This document shows positions 1 to 9,709 of a stretch of DNA of 64,000 bases, in pieces. The notes below the pieces were generated by a model, which saw nothing but the letters and a program-made list of their open reading frames with translations, was not told the DNA's origin and made no database searches. Made by a program: the position numbers and the translations under genes. The stretch is taken from positions 1 through 64,000 of the forward strand of contig JACPCL010000030.1 in assembly GCA_016179765.1 (NCBI GenBank), written 5' to 3'. Numbering within the stretch: position 1 is the first letter of the stretch; every line of letters starts with the position of its first letter. The stretch comes from Chloroflexota bacterium (GTDB lineage Bacteria; Chloroflexota; Dehalococcoidia; Lucifugimonadales; JACPCL1).

Positions 1-359
1 AACCACTCAGAGTCCGGGCCATAGGCCAGGAGCGCGTCGCAATTCAGGTCGCCCCACAGGTGCTGGCCGCCGCCGCTGTTGACGACGCAGAACAACTCCT
101 CGGAGTTATCTGGCGCGCCGTAACGGAAGGTGCCGCCATACTTCCCCCTCCGCACGATGCCGCCCACCGGGGTCGCTGTGGGAGTGGCCGTTGCCACTAC
201 TGTGGGAGCTGCCGCCTTGGTCGCCGTTGGCGTCGCGGGTGCACTGGTGGATGTTGGCGTGGCCGCCTGCTGGGCAGGTCCGCAAGCCATTATCCCTAAC
301 AGCGCCACGGCTATGGCCGTTCCCAGAATGCTCATGGACCCTATTCCCTTTGGTTTCAT
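1..359 (-). CDS. Family-5 ABC transporter substrate-binding lipoprotein, N-terminal part (runs off window edge)
   Basis: Reverse-strand translation from ATG at 359: MKPKGIGSMSILGTAIAVALLGIMACGPAQQAATPTSTSATPTATKAAAPTV...GGIVRRGKYGGTFRYGAPDNSEE; lipobox-like LLGIMAC, Thr/Pro/Ala linker and GGTFRYG start typical of extracellular solute-binding protein family 5. Absent from ORF track because it has no stop within the window. Confidence 0.8.
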   Translation of the reverse strand, partial: MKPKGIGSMSILGTAIAVALLGIMACGPAQQAATPTSTSAPATPTATKAAAPTVVATATPTATPVGGIVRRGKYGGTFRYGAPDNSEELFCVVNSGGGQHLWGDLNCDALLAYGPDSEW

Positions 360-722
360 CTAGAACCTCCCAGACGCAGAATTTCGCCGCTTTGACGCCC
401 TATTGGTATGGGATACTGGTTCCTAAACACCAGAGAACGAACTGGCTGAGCACAGGGGTAGCCGCCATTGTCTCCGCAGCAGGGGTATTTGTCAAGCGGG
501 TGTACTAGCGCCAAATGTCGGAGAACCAAACCAGGTCGGGCAAACCTGGGGTGCTCTACTGCCAGGTTCGTAGCCACGACTCCCCCGACACAGTCTGGGA
601 AAAGCAAATCAACTGAAAGCAAAGGGATTGGACTTCCCAGGTGACCAGACTGGGTTGGCTCCTCGGGCTGCCGCGGGAATCTTGGATGATCATTACAAGG
701 TATGTGACAAAGCAAAGGGAAG

Positions 723-1358
723 CTAGACCTTGATTAGTTCGACGCCGTTTGTGCTTGGGGCCAAGCGAACGGCGCTGACACGGCCCGCCCGCATTTCCCT
801 CACCATTTCCTCTTCCGTCCTTACTGGGTTCTGAAAGAGGGTGGCGCACTTGCCTACTGCTCCCAAGCTGTGCGAGTCGCTGCCACCGGTACCAAACTTG
901 CCCAGCGCAGTGGCCATCGCCTCCACGTAGTTATTGGCGTCGTTCGTTACCTCTCCGTTCAGCACCTCCAGCCCATGGAAGTGCTCCGCGATCACGTCCG
1001 GCGACGGGCCTCGCCCGACGTTTCCGACCCATTGAGGATGAGCCAGGACCAGGACACCGCCTTCGGACTCCACGACACGGCAGAGCTCACCAAAGTCAAA
1101 CATGGAGTTGCGAAATGCCCGGAGCCCGAACACAAGGACATGGCCGTACTGAGAGTTCACCTCCATACCTCGGAACACGGCTATGCCATGCCGATGTGCG
1201 GCGGCCTCCAATCGCGCTGTGTTTTGCCATACGGCGTTGTGCTCCGTCAAGCACACGCCGTCCAGACCGCGTTCCTTGGCCCGCCCGAGCAACTCGTCCA
1301 GTGTGAGGGCGCTGTCCATAGAGAGGTGCCGAGTATGGTTGTGGAGGTCTATCAGCAC
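723..1358 (-). CDS. PHP-domain metal-dependent phosphoesterase
   Basis: MLIDLHNHTRHLSMDSALTLDELLGRAKERGLDGVCLTEHN...LAHPQ...GGSDSH; PHP motifs HNH / EHN / HP / SDSH. Confidence 0.85.
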   Translation of the reverse strand: MLIDLHNHTRHLSMDSALTLDELLGRAKERGLDGVCLTEHNAVWQNTARLEAAAHRHGIAVFRGMEVNSQYGHVLVFGLRAFRNSMFDFGELCRVVESEGGVLVLAHPQWVGNVGRGPSPDVIAEHFHGLEVLNGEVTNDANNYVEAMATALGKFGTGGSDSHSLGAVGKCATLFQNPVRTEEEMVREMRAGRVSAVRLAPSTNGVELIKV

Positions 1359-1406
1359 GTCCGTTGCCTACGATCTACGGGAGTAAGCATCACTGGATTC
1401 GCTCCC

Positions 1407-2405
1407 TTAAGAATGGCTCTTTAACTTGCGGCATTCCGCTATGAAGGCGGGGAGAAACTCCACGCAATCCAGCGTTACACCGTAGCGAGCGTATTTGAAG
1501 ATGGGGGCTTTAGTGTCTGTGTTCACCGCCACGATGACCTTGGAAGTTGACATACCTGCCAGGTGCTGGCTAGCTCCTGCAATCCCCACGGCCATGTAGA
1601 GGTTGGGGAAGACCCTGGTGCCCGTGAGGCCTACCTGACGCGCCCGGGCGGCCCAGCCGAGATCGCAAATGGCTCGCGATGCCCCAGGCAGGCCACCCAA
1701 TACCTCCGCCAACTCCTCTATATACCGGTAGTTCTTCGCCTCTCCTAGCCCCATGCCGCCAGACACCACAACGTTGGCCTCTTCCAGTCGCGGCCCGCTT
1801 CTGGCGGACCTTTCCACTAGCTTCACCTTGTCCTTGAACCCGCCCAGTCCGGGGTCCACAGGGATCACCCTCCCACGGCTATGGCTCACCCGTTCCGCCG
1901 TGCTCTTCACCGTACGCTGGAAGCCCACCACCGATGGAGGGGACTCCGACACCCGATACACCGCCTGGACGCCGCCCCCGTAGATTGGACACACCACCTC
2001 CGTTGCCCCGGATGCGTCCAGGCGCAACTCCGTCGCGTTCATTATGACGCCGGCGTCCATCCTGGCTGCCAGATAGGGAGCTAGGTCTCTCCCCAAGAGC
2101 GTTTGTCCCACGAGTACGAGGGATGGTCTTGCCTGCCGCACGGCAACTGCCACCGCTCGGGCGTGCGAGTCCGCTCTCGGTTCAGCCAGGGCAGCGTGTT
2201 CAGCGACGTACACGTCAGCGACACCTGTGGCCCACAACTCCTCCGCCAGGGCTTGCGTCCCGGGAGGGCCAGTGAGCACTGCTGCAACTCCACCTTGGGC
2301 TCCGCCTGTTAGTCGCTTGGCGGCGGTCACTGTGTCAAAAACCACGGGGTCTAAGCGCCCACCATCATCTTGGGCTACTATGAGGACAGACTTTTTGGCT
2401 GTCAT
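1407..2405 (-). CDS. etfA: Electron transfer flavoprotein alpha subunit
   Basis: C-terminal FAD-binding signature GLTGTRVFPNLYMAVGIAGASQHLAGMSTSKVIVAVNTDTKAPIFKYARYGV. Confidence 0.92.
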   Translation of the reverse strand: MTAKKSVLIVAQDDGGRLDPVVFDTVTAAKRLTGGAQGGVAAVLTGPPGTQALAEELWATGVADVYVAEHAALAEPRADSHARAVAVAVRQARPSLVLVGQTLLGRDLAPYLAARMDAGVIMNATELRLDASGATEVVCPIYGGGVQAVYRVSESPPSVVGFQRTVKSTAERVSHSRGRVIPVDPGLGGFKDKVKLVERSARSGPRLEEANVVVSGGMGLGEAKNYRYIEELAEVLGGLPGASRAICDLGWAARARQVGLTGTRVFPNLYMAVGIAGASQHLAGMSTSKVIVAVNTDTKAPIFKYARYGVTLDCVEFLPAFIAECRKLKSHS

Positions 2406-2506
2406 CCTAGCTCCTTTTCGGGCACGGGTTATCTCTCCTCTGTTGCGAGCCCGCGCCGACTGACAAACGACTGCTCCACCGGAAGGCCGCAGTGGTTGCC
2501 CTACCC

Positions 2507-3328
2507 TCAGATGACACTTTCCTTGCTGAGGGCCTGAGCCAGCTTTGCAGCCACGTCAGAAGCGCTGTTGCCTTCCAGGAACTGGCACGTACCTTCGCGT
2601 TTGGGGATGTCTATCTCCACCCGGCGCACTCTCTCCCCGGATAGAGCAACGCGAGCAGCGTCAAGGCCAATATCTGCCGCGGAAAGGGTTACTGGCTTTT
2701 TTCGCCGGGCGGCAAAGGCGGCCATCGCCGTGGGGTAGCGCGGTACCCCCAACTCATTGCTGATGGTTACTACTGCGGGCAACTCCACATCCACAGTTTC
2801 CTCCCCATCCGGAATCGCCCGGACCACCCGCGCAATGCCCGGAGATACCAGCCGGACATCCTTGGCGATGGAGACGCAGGGTATATCCAGAAGGGCCGCC
2901 ACCGTTGGACCCACGACACCCTGGTCGTAGTCGGTTCCCTGCCGGCCACACAGGATGAGGTCAGCGCCACCCAGATGACGAATGGCTGCCGCCAGAATAT
3001 GTGCGCAACCCATGCTGTCCACTCCCGCGAAGCTGTTGTCCACCAAGTGGTAGCCTTCGTCGGCGCCCAGCGCGAAAGACCGCTGGAACAACGCCTGCGG
3101 GGCTATGCCTCCTACCGACAACACCTGGATGGTGCAGTCCACCCCAGCGTCGCGGAGTCGCATAGCCGCTTCCACGGCCTGCGCGTCATAGGAGTTCATA
3201 CCCACAGCGATGTTTTCGCGGCGTATGGTCTTTGTGGCGGGGTCTATCTGGAGACGTCCAGCAAAGGCAAAGGCATCCACAATATCTGAGTCCGGTACTT
3301 CCTTTGCCAGAACCGCTATCTTTACCAC
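2507..3328 (-). CDS. etfB: Electron transfer flavoprotein beta subunit
   Basis: VKIAVLAKEVPDSD...MNSYDAQAVEAAMRLRDAG...LILCGRQGTDYDQGVVGPTVAALLDIPCVS; adjacent to etfA. Confidence 0.92.
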   Translation of the reverse strand: MVKIAVLAKEVPDSDIVDAFAFAGRLQIDPATKTIRRENIAVGMNSYDAQAVEAAMRLRDAGVDCTIQVLSVGGIAPQALFQRSFALGADEGYHLVDNSFAGVDSMGCAHILAAAIRHLGGADLILCGRQGTDYDQGVVGPTVAALLDIPCVSIAKDVRLVSPGIARVVRAIPDGEETVDVELPAVVTISNELGVPRYPTAMAAFAARRKKPVTLSAADIGLDAARVALSGERVRRVEIDIPKREGTCQFLEGNSASDVAAKLAQALSKESVI

Positions 3329-3404
3329 AGCTCCTCCCTGTACACTCCACAGGCCTGCGTATCAAGCCTGCGAAAGGCATGAATCCTACCCGAGGGGGCT
3401 CTAT

Positions 3405-3737
3405 TTACGGCATGAGCTTCTTCCATGCTCCCGCGTCGGCTTCCTCATCGCCCAGCAGGAAAAGGAACCCTGGCTCGCACCACACGATCTCCTCCGGGTA
3501 GTCCTCGGGGCGGTCGTGGGTAATCAGCATTTCATACCAACGCCAAGGGGGGTCGCCTTGGTCGAAGTACAGCCCCGTGAGGACCCCCTTGAAGGTCTGC
3601 CTGCCGGGCATGAGGCCCAATGATCCGTTCGGCAGCACAACGGGTAACGCGGCGCCACCATCGCACTCGGCCCACTTGCCTTTCAGGGCCTCATCCATGC
3701 CGTACTTTCGCTCGTATTTCTGTTCAGGATTTGTCAT
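3405..3737 (-). CDS. Conserved-looking small protein of unknown function
   Basis: 110 aa ORF fitting between co-directional genes; no recognised domain. Confidence 0.55.
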   Translation of the reverse strand: MTNPEQKYERKYGMDEALKGKWAECDGGAALPVVLPNGSLGLMPGRQTFKGVLTGLYFDQGDPPWRWYEMLITHDRPEDYPEEIVWCEPGFLFLLGDEEADAGAWKKLMP

Positions 3738-3819
3738 ACGAGACCTCCTGAGCCTTCCGAAGGCAGGCCTGCATTGGAGGTGCAGGCCTGCCCGCCATTC
3801 TCGCTTCCCGACCGTTGGC

Positions 3820-4947
3820 CTAGGTCAGGAGACCATACTGTTCAAAGGCCTCCAGGCACTCGTTCACCCACTCATCCATGATCTGCCTCGCCGGCTTCAC
3901 CTCGGTGAGCAGCCCAGCGGTCTGCCCACACCCCATGCCGTAGTAGACATCCTCCACCTTGTTGTCGGCGATCTGGTACATTATCTCCCGGTTCAGGATC
4001 CCCTGCATGGGACGGGGCAAAATGGGCGGCGCATCTTTTGATACCCACCTCTCGTCCATCCTTGACCCGACATGCCGCCTAAAAGCGCCATCGCCCCAGT
4101 TGGTGCGCACCGTGTCCTCACTGCGCGCCGCCAGTATCTTCGCCTGGGCTATGGGTTCTATATCGTGCTCCTTGGCCGTCAGCCAGGCCGTGCCTGTCCA
4201 CACCCCCGCCGCACCCAGCATCAGAGCCGCAGCCACCTGTCTCCCACACCCCACCCCGCCAGCCGCCAGCACTGGGGTGGGGGCCACCGCTCTTGCCACC
4301 TGGGGCGTCAGGGTGAAGGTACCAATCGGGCCACAGTGTCCACCGCCGTCCTGGCCGTGGGCCACTATGTAGTCTATTCCCGCCGCGTGCTCTCGCACCG
4401 CCTGCCGCACCAGACCGATGAGGCCGAGAACCTTTACCCCGCGGTGGTGCATTTCTGGAATGATGAAGGCCGGGTTTCCCTGGGCGCATGCAAAGAGGGG
4501 CACTCTGTGCTCAAGGAGCACCTCAAGCTGCGCCCTGGCATACTCCTGCGTGAATGCACCTCGTGGCTCCCTCACACGACCGTTGATAACAGTACCGTCA
4601 GGGAGGCGGGTATTGGGGATGTTGAACTCCTTCCGGAGCTTCTCAATCCAATCCCAGTGCGCTTGGGGGATCTGCGCCTCAAACTCCTCAGTGGTGCCTG
4701 TGGCGGGCATGGAGCCCGATACTATGACGTCCACCCCAAAGGGCTTGCCCTCTACCCTTTCCTCTATCCATGTGAGCTCTCGGTCAATCTCCTCCGGACT
4801 AAAACCGGCGACGCCGTACACACCCATGCCCCCGGCCTTACATATCTCAACGATCACGTCCTTGCAGTGCCCAAACGAGACTATTGGGTACTGCAGACCA
4901 AATTCCTTGGTGAACGGGGTCTCCAGGGGATTCTTGGTTTTCTGCAC
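3820..4947 (-). CDS. Nitronate monooxygenase / 2-nitropropane dioxygenase-like flavoprotein
   Basis: 375 aa; HGQDGGGHCGPIGTFTLTPQVARAV...VLAAGGVGCGRQVAAALMLGAAGVWTGTAWL typical of the NPD family TIM barrel. Confidence 0.85.
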   Translation of the reverse strand: MQKTKNPLETPFTKEFGLQYPIVSFGHCKDVIVEICKAGGMGVYGVAGFSPEEIDRELTWIEERVEGKPFGVDVIVSGSMPATGTTEEFEAQIPQAHWDWIEKLRKEFNIPNTRLPDGTVINGRVREPRGAFTQEYARAQLEVLLEHRVPLFACAQGNPAFIIPEMHHRGVKVLGLIGLVRQAVREHAAGIDYIVAHGQDGGGHCGPIGTFTLTPQVARAVAPTPVLAAGGVGCGRQVAAALMLGAAGVWTGTAWLTAKEHDIEPIAQAKILAARSEDTVRTNWGDGAFRRHVGSRMDERWVSKDAPPILPRPMQGILNREIMYQIADNKVEDVYYGMGCGQTAGLLTEVKPARQIMDEWVNECLEAFEQYGLLT

Positions 4948-5084
4948 GGTTTTCCCTCCTTTGTGCTACTCGGTTTATGCCACTCCCCTTGGCCCATGCC
5001 TCGGGCCGACTCCAGCATCCATCCTGCCTCAGTGTCCGATGGATTGGGGCAGCCCACTACCTAGCTAATCCAGGGCTCCCACCA

Positions 5085-6368
5085 TCAGCGTGCACGCACG
5101 CCGGGTGCGTAGGCCGTGCCGATGTGCCCTGTTTCGGTCAGCCTCTGGTACTCAGGTTCACTTATTCCCAGCACCTCCTTGTACACGTACTCATTGTCTT
5201 CCCCAAGCCGCACTGGAGGACGCCTGATGGTAAGGGGAGCGTTCCTTAGCTTGGCAATGGCCCCCGGGTACAGGTACGTACCCGTATCCTCCTGGTACTC
5301 CTCCACCAGGTATTCTCTAGCCTTCACTTGAGGGTCTTGAAAGACCGCAGCTTCGTCGAGCAAGGGCCCTGCGGGCACTCCCACTTTCTGCAAGCGGTGC
5401 ATGACCTCATAGTAGTCATGGCGCTTCGTCCAGGATTCCACCAGCTTCTCCAGCTCATCCTCGTGCTTGCGCCTGCTCAGAGCATCCTTGAAAAGCGGGT
5501 CGCGCACCCATTCCTCTGCCACCACCTTGCAGAACCCCTCCCACTGCTCGTCGTTGTAGACGCTGATGCTCACCCAATTGTCGTTGCCCTGGCAGCGGAA
5601 ATTGCCTGAAGGGACGGCTATGGGGTCTCTGTTGCCCAGAGTTCCCTGCACCCTGCCATTCATAGCGTAGTCCATGAATGGTTGGGGGTTATAGGTTATG
5701 AATTGTTCGGAGAGGGCCATGTCTATGAGCTGTCCCTTGCCTGTACGGTCGCGGTAGTTCAGGGCCGAAACGATGGCGAAAACCGCTGCAATGCCCATCG
5801 CTGGGTCTGCTGCCGAGGCGCCGGGAAGTCCAGACGACGGGTCCATATCCCGGTATCCCCGAGTAGAAGCCTGGCCGGCGATGGCATCAATGCCGTTGGC
5901 CTGGGCCCTATAGTCACGATAGGGCCCCGTATCACCGTAGCCTGAAATCTTGGCCCAGATGATATCGGGCTTCTCCGCCTTGAGCATCTCATGGGTGATT
6001 CCCAGTCTGTCTAAAACATCGGGTACGTAGTTGGAGATGAAGACGTCGCTGACTCTCACCAGCCGTTTGAAGATTTCCATCCCTTCGGGCTTAGTAATAT
6101 CTACCGTCATCGCCAGTTTGTTGCGCGCCATGGAGTTGAACGTTGCATGCCGGTTCCAGGGCCGCTCCCCAGGGTCGTCATTGGGGTACCCTGGCGCGCC
6201 CTTGGGTGGCCAGACGTACTGCCCGCGGGTGCCAGGCGCGAAGTGCTGAATAGACTCCACCCTTATCACCTCCGCACCGTAGTCCGCCAGAAACATCTCT
6301 GAATAAGGCCCTGCCAGTATCACCGTCATGCCCAGCACGCGGACTCCCTCTAGTGGAAGTTTCCCCAT
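5085..6368 (-). CDS. CaiB/BaiF family (family III) CoA transferase
   Basis: MGKLPLEGVRVLGMTVILAGPYSEMFLADYGAEVIRVES...RNKLAMTVDITKPEG; ORF track start (6533) is an upstream extension; start chosen at MGKLPLEG. Confidence 0.88.
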   Translation of the reverse strand: MGKLPLEGVRVLGMTVILAGPYSEMFLADYGAEVIRVESIQHFAPGTRGQYVWPPKGAPGYPNDDPGERPWNRHATFNSMARNKLAMTVDITKPEGMEIFKRLVRVSDVFISNYVPDVLDRLGITHEMLKAEKPDIIWAKISGYGDTGPYRDYRAQANGIDAIAGQASTRGYRDMDPSSGLPGASAADPAMGIAAVFAIVSALNYRDRTGKGQLIDMALSEQFITYNPQPFMDYAMNGRVQGTLGNRDPIAVPSGNFRCQGNDNWVSISVYNDEQWEGFCKVVAEEWVRDPLFKDALSRRKHEDELEKLVESWTKRHDYYEVMHRLQKVGVPAGPLLDEAAVFQDPQVKAREYLVEEYQEDTGTYLYPGAIAKLRNAPLTIRRPPVRLGEDNEYVYKEVLGISEPEYQRLTETGHIGTAYAPGVRAR

Positions 6369-6399
6369 ACTATGCCCCCCCTTTTGAAGGAAGTCAATC

Positions 6400-7680
6400 T
6401 CATATGACGTTGCTCTGCCTAAGGGCGACCATGTCCTCTTTGCTGTATCCCAGCTCTGAGTACACCTCGGTGTTGTGCTGCCCGAGCAGCGGCGCAGGAC
6501 GCCGTATGGCCCAGGGGCTCTTCTCCATGACAAAGGGCCGTCCAGGATACTTGACCTTGCCGGTCACTGGGTGTTCAACATCCACAAACAGATCCCTTAC
6601 CTTCACTTGGGGGTCCTCAAACACCTCGTCAATGGTTTTCATGGGGGCACAGACGTTGCCAGACGCTTGCCCCAGCTCAAAGATCTCCTGTTTGGTGTGG
6701 TTCATTAACCAGGAAAGAAAATAGGCCTCGTACTCCTCTCTTACCAAGGGGTCACCCTGAGTTTCGGGGTCATAGAACTTGGGGTCCCTGAGTTCAGGGG
6801 GATCTCCCATCATTTTCGTCTGCCTCTCCAGGCGTAGGCCTCCGTAGAAATGCACATACCCATCGGCGCAGGGAAACATTCCCGACCCGGTTCCGGCCGG
6901 TCCCACCCCCATGGGGGCGCCTCTGGAAGCGACCTTGCCAGAGAACTGATATTGGATCAGCGCCGAAGCCCTCCCGTCCATGGTACCGAGCTGAGTGTCC
7001 ATGATTGATACGTCTATGTAGTCTCCCTTGCCATGGCGGCGCATTCCATAATAGGCCACGACGGTTGCCATGGCGGCAACTGCCCCGGCATGATAAAGGG
7101 TAGGCGTAGCTCCGTATTTCAAAGGCTCTTTATCTGCGCGTCCCTTGTGATACATGGGCCCGCCCATACCAAAGGCCATGAGCTCGGTCATCTCGTACTC
7201 TCTATATGGGCCTGTCTGGCCAAAGGGGCTTATGGAGGTCATGACCAGTCTGGGGTTCACCTTCTCCAGAGTCTCGTAGGAGAGACCCAGGCGCTCCATA
7301 GTGCCGGGCTTGAAGCTCTCAACTACCACGTCCGCCTTCTTCACCAGTTCCAGAAAGGTCTCCTTGCCTAGGGTATTCTCGAGGTTAAGAGTAATTCCCC
7401 TCTTGTTGGTGTTGAGGTAAAGGAAGAGGCCGCTCTTCTCCGGGTGGGGCTCGTCATGGTAGAAGGGCCCCATGTTCCTTGCGCCGTCGCCTGTTCCGGG
7501 CGGCTCTATCTTGATGACGTCTGCCCCATAGTCAGCCAAACGCTTGGTGCACACTGGCCCCTCTATGTACTGGGTCAGGTCTATCACCCTCATTCCCGTC
7601 AGTGCTTGCTCCCCCACCAGGTACTCCTTCTCTATGCCTAGGGTCGTTTGGTAAGGTTTACAGCATCCCGTCTTGGGCAT
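6400..7680 (-). CDS. CaiB/BaiF family (family III) CoA transferase
   Basis: LTGMRVIDLTQYIEGPVCTKRLADYGADVIKIEPP...NTNKRGITLNLE...GLSYETLEKVNPRLVMTSISPFGQTGPYREYE; start revised from 7785. Confidence 0.88.
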   Translation of the reverse strand: MPKTGCCKPYQTTLGIEKEYLVGEQALTGMRVIDLTQYIEGPVCTKRLADYGADVIKIEPPGTGDGARNMGPFYHDEPHPEKSGLFLYLNTNKRGITLNLENTLGKETFLELVKKADVVVESFKPGTMERLGLSYETLEKVNPRLVMTSISPFGQTGPYREYEMTELMAFGMGGPMYHKGRADKEPLKYGATPTLYHAGAVAAMATVVAYYGMRRHGKGDYIDVSIMDTQLGTMDGRASALIQYQFSGKVASRGAPMGVGPAGTGSGMFPCADGYVHFYGGLRLERQTKMMGDPPELRDPKFYDPETQGDPLVREEYEAYFLSWLMNHTKQEIFELGQASGNVCAPMKTIDEVFEDPQVKVRDLFVDVEHPVTGKVKYPGRPFVMEKSPWAIRRPAPLLGQHNTEVYSELGYSKEDMVALRQSNVI

Positions 7681-7877
7681 GGCAACAACACTGTGGTGCG
7701 TTCCATAGTGGCGGCGGGAAGTTCGTGGCTGGAAGCCATGGACGCAGTCTTGATACACCTTTCGTCGGCTGATGTCAAGCGCCACACCGTGTCCCCAGGA
7801 GGCACCGGATATTGGTTGTTGCCGCCAGGATGCGCATGCCGTCGCCCTGCAGGTGGCCTTTGATGACCTGCGCCATG

Positions 7878-9107
7878 CTAGCGGTCGCTCCCTGGAGGGG
7901 CATCGTTGTCCTCCGGCAGAATATGGCCAAGCTTGGTGCGCTTGGTCTCCAGGTAGCGATGGTTCTCTGCGTTGGGCGGAATCACGATGGGCACGCGTTC
8001 CACCAGGTGCAGGCCATAGCTCTCCAGCCCCACCACCTTGCGCGGGTTGTTGGTCAGCAGGCGGATGTTCCTCACTCCCAGGTCAACCAGGATCTGCGCC
8101 CCGATGCCGTACCACCGCAGGTCGGGAGGGAAGCCCAGATGCTCATTCGCTTGCACGGTGTCCATGCCCGCGTCCTGGAGCTCATATGCGCGCAGCTTGT
8201 TGTGCAGGCCGATGCCACGCCCCTCCTGCCGCATATAGAGGAACACTCCGCGCTCCGCCTCGGCGATGAGGTGCAACGACTTCTCTATCTGCTCGCCGCA
8301 GTCGCACCGCAGGCTACCGAAGGTGTCGCCGGTCAGGCACTGGCTGTGCACGCGCACCAGCACCGGCTCTGCGATGTTGACGTTGCCCTTTACCAGGGCC
8401 ACGTGCTCGTCCGGGTCCATGAGGCTCTTGTAGGCATACGCCGTAAACAGGCCGTACCGGGTCGGCAGGCGGGTCTCCGCCACGCGGGTGACCAGCCGTT
8501 CGTGCTGGCGGCGGTAGGCCATGATCTGGGCGACGCTAATGATCTTGATGCCGTGCTCCTGGGCCACTTCTTCAAGGTCCGGCATGCGGGCCATGGCGCC
8601 GTCAGCCTTCATAACCTCGCTGATGACAGCGGCGGGGTAGAGGCCGCCCAGCTTGCAGAGGTCTACGCTGGCCTCGGTCTGGCCAGCCCGCACAAGCACG
8701 CCCCCTTCAGCGTAGCGCAGGGGGAACAGGTGCCCGGGGCGCGCCAGGTCCTCGGCCCGCGTACGGGGATCCAGCATGGCATGCACCGTTGTGGCGCGGT
8801 CTGCCGCCGAAATGCCCGTGGTTGTGCCGTTGATGGCGTCCACCGAGACGGTGAATGCGGTACCCAGGCGCGCAGTGTTGGACTGGACCATGAGTGGCAC
8901 CTTCAACTCGTCCAGACGCTGGCCCAGGATCGGCATGCACACGAGCCCCCGGCCATGCATCGCCATGAAGGAGACGGCCTTCGGCGTGACCCACTCGGCA
9001 GCCACGGCCAGGTCACCCTCGTTCTCCCTGTCCTCGTCATCCACGATGATCAGGAAACGCCCTTTGCGGAACTCCTCAACAGCCTCTTCTACTGTGCAGA
9101 GTGACAT
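7878..9107 (-). CDS. ribBA: Bifunctional 3,4-dihydroxy-2-butanone-4-phosphate synthase / GTP cyclohydrolase II
   Basis: [40 protein letters not shown] (RibB) and [20 protein letters not shown]...[19 protein letters not shown] (RibA). Confidence 0.96.
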   Translation of the reverse strand: MSLCTVEEAVEEFRKGRFLIIVDDEDRENEGDLAVAAEWVTPKAVSFMAMHGRGLVCMPILGQRLDELKVPLMVQSNTARLGTAFTVSVDAINGTTTGISAADRATTVHAMLDPRTRAEDLARPGHLFPLRYAEGGVLVRAGQTEASVDLCKLGGLYPAAVISEVMKADGAMARMPDLEEVAQEHGIKIISVAQIMAYRRQHERLVTRVAETRLPTRYGLFTAYAYKSLMDPDEHVALVKGNVNIAEPVLVRVHSQCLTGDTFGSLRCDCGEQIEKSLHLIAEAERGVFLYMRQEGRGIGLHNKLRAYELQDAGMDTVQANEHLGFPPDLRWYGIGAQILVDLGVRNIRLLTNNPRKVVGLESYGLHLVERVPIVIPPNAENHRYLETKRTKLGHILPEDNDAPPGSDR

Positions 9108-9120
9108 AGTGCCCCAGTTC

Positions 9121-9270
9121 TATCAGGCGTCTGAAAAACACCCCCAAACCCCCTCAAGGGGTTCAAGGTATCCGCCTACGGCGGATTGATTTGTATCTTA
9201 GGGACACCCTCAGACTCCCGGCAAAGGGGCTTCGCCCCTCTGCACTCTCCTTTCTTCCGCAGCCTGCTAG
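9121..9270. repeat. MITE-like repeat, copy 1
   Basis: Closely matches reverse complement of copy at 30516-30666; ends TATCAGGCGTCTGAAAAA ... TTCCGCAGCCTGCTAG; contains GGTATCCGCCTACGGCGGATT and GCAAAGGGGCTTCGCCCCTCTGCA. Confidence 0.8.
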
Positions 9271-9554
9271 GGATCTGGATCTCAGAGATTGCGGTCTGGT
9301 CCCATGGAACCACGCCAGTATACCCCTGCCTCTGGAAACTGGTCAATCATCCCTTTCCTGCATTCCTGTGGATTTCGGACATCCTTAGCTTGTGCCCAGA
9401 CGATTCATCCTCATGCGACGGATAAAGACTCTGAATACCAGACGAAACACCCATGTCTCCGGGATCCTTCCCATCCAGTCCGAAGGGGCGCTTCCCCTTC
9501 AAGAACGTATCACACGCGCCTGGTGCGTCCGTGGAGCTTTTTCATTACATCTGC

Positions 9555-9583
9555 TTGACATTCCCAGACGAAAGATGTATTAA
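9555..9583 (+). promoter_or_regulatory. Sigma70-type promoter upstream of solute-binding protein gene
   Basis: TTGACA-N17-TATTAA, ~125 bp upstream of ATG at 9710. Confidence 0.5.
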
Positions 9584-9709
9584 TATGCTCTAATACTGCG
9601 TCCGTCAGTTCTGTTTCTGGCCTTCTGTACCAGCAGGATAGCTCGTGACCGCCTTGTCGTTGCCTGCCCCAGACCTTGTCGCCGCAAGCCGTAACACAAG
9701 GAGTTTACC

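Noticed and set aside
4072-5064. 330-aa plus-strand ORF
   Set aside because: Antisense to the nitronate monooxygenase-like gene; shadow ORF.
7812-9104. 430-aa plus-strand ORF
   Set aside because: Entirely antisense to ribBA, which has unmistakable motifs; shadow ORF of high-GC DNA.
9113-9600. FMN riboswitch upstream of ribBA
   Set aside because: No RFN-element conserved boxes recognised; the region is a MITE-like repeat.
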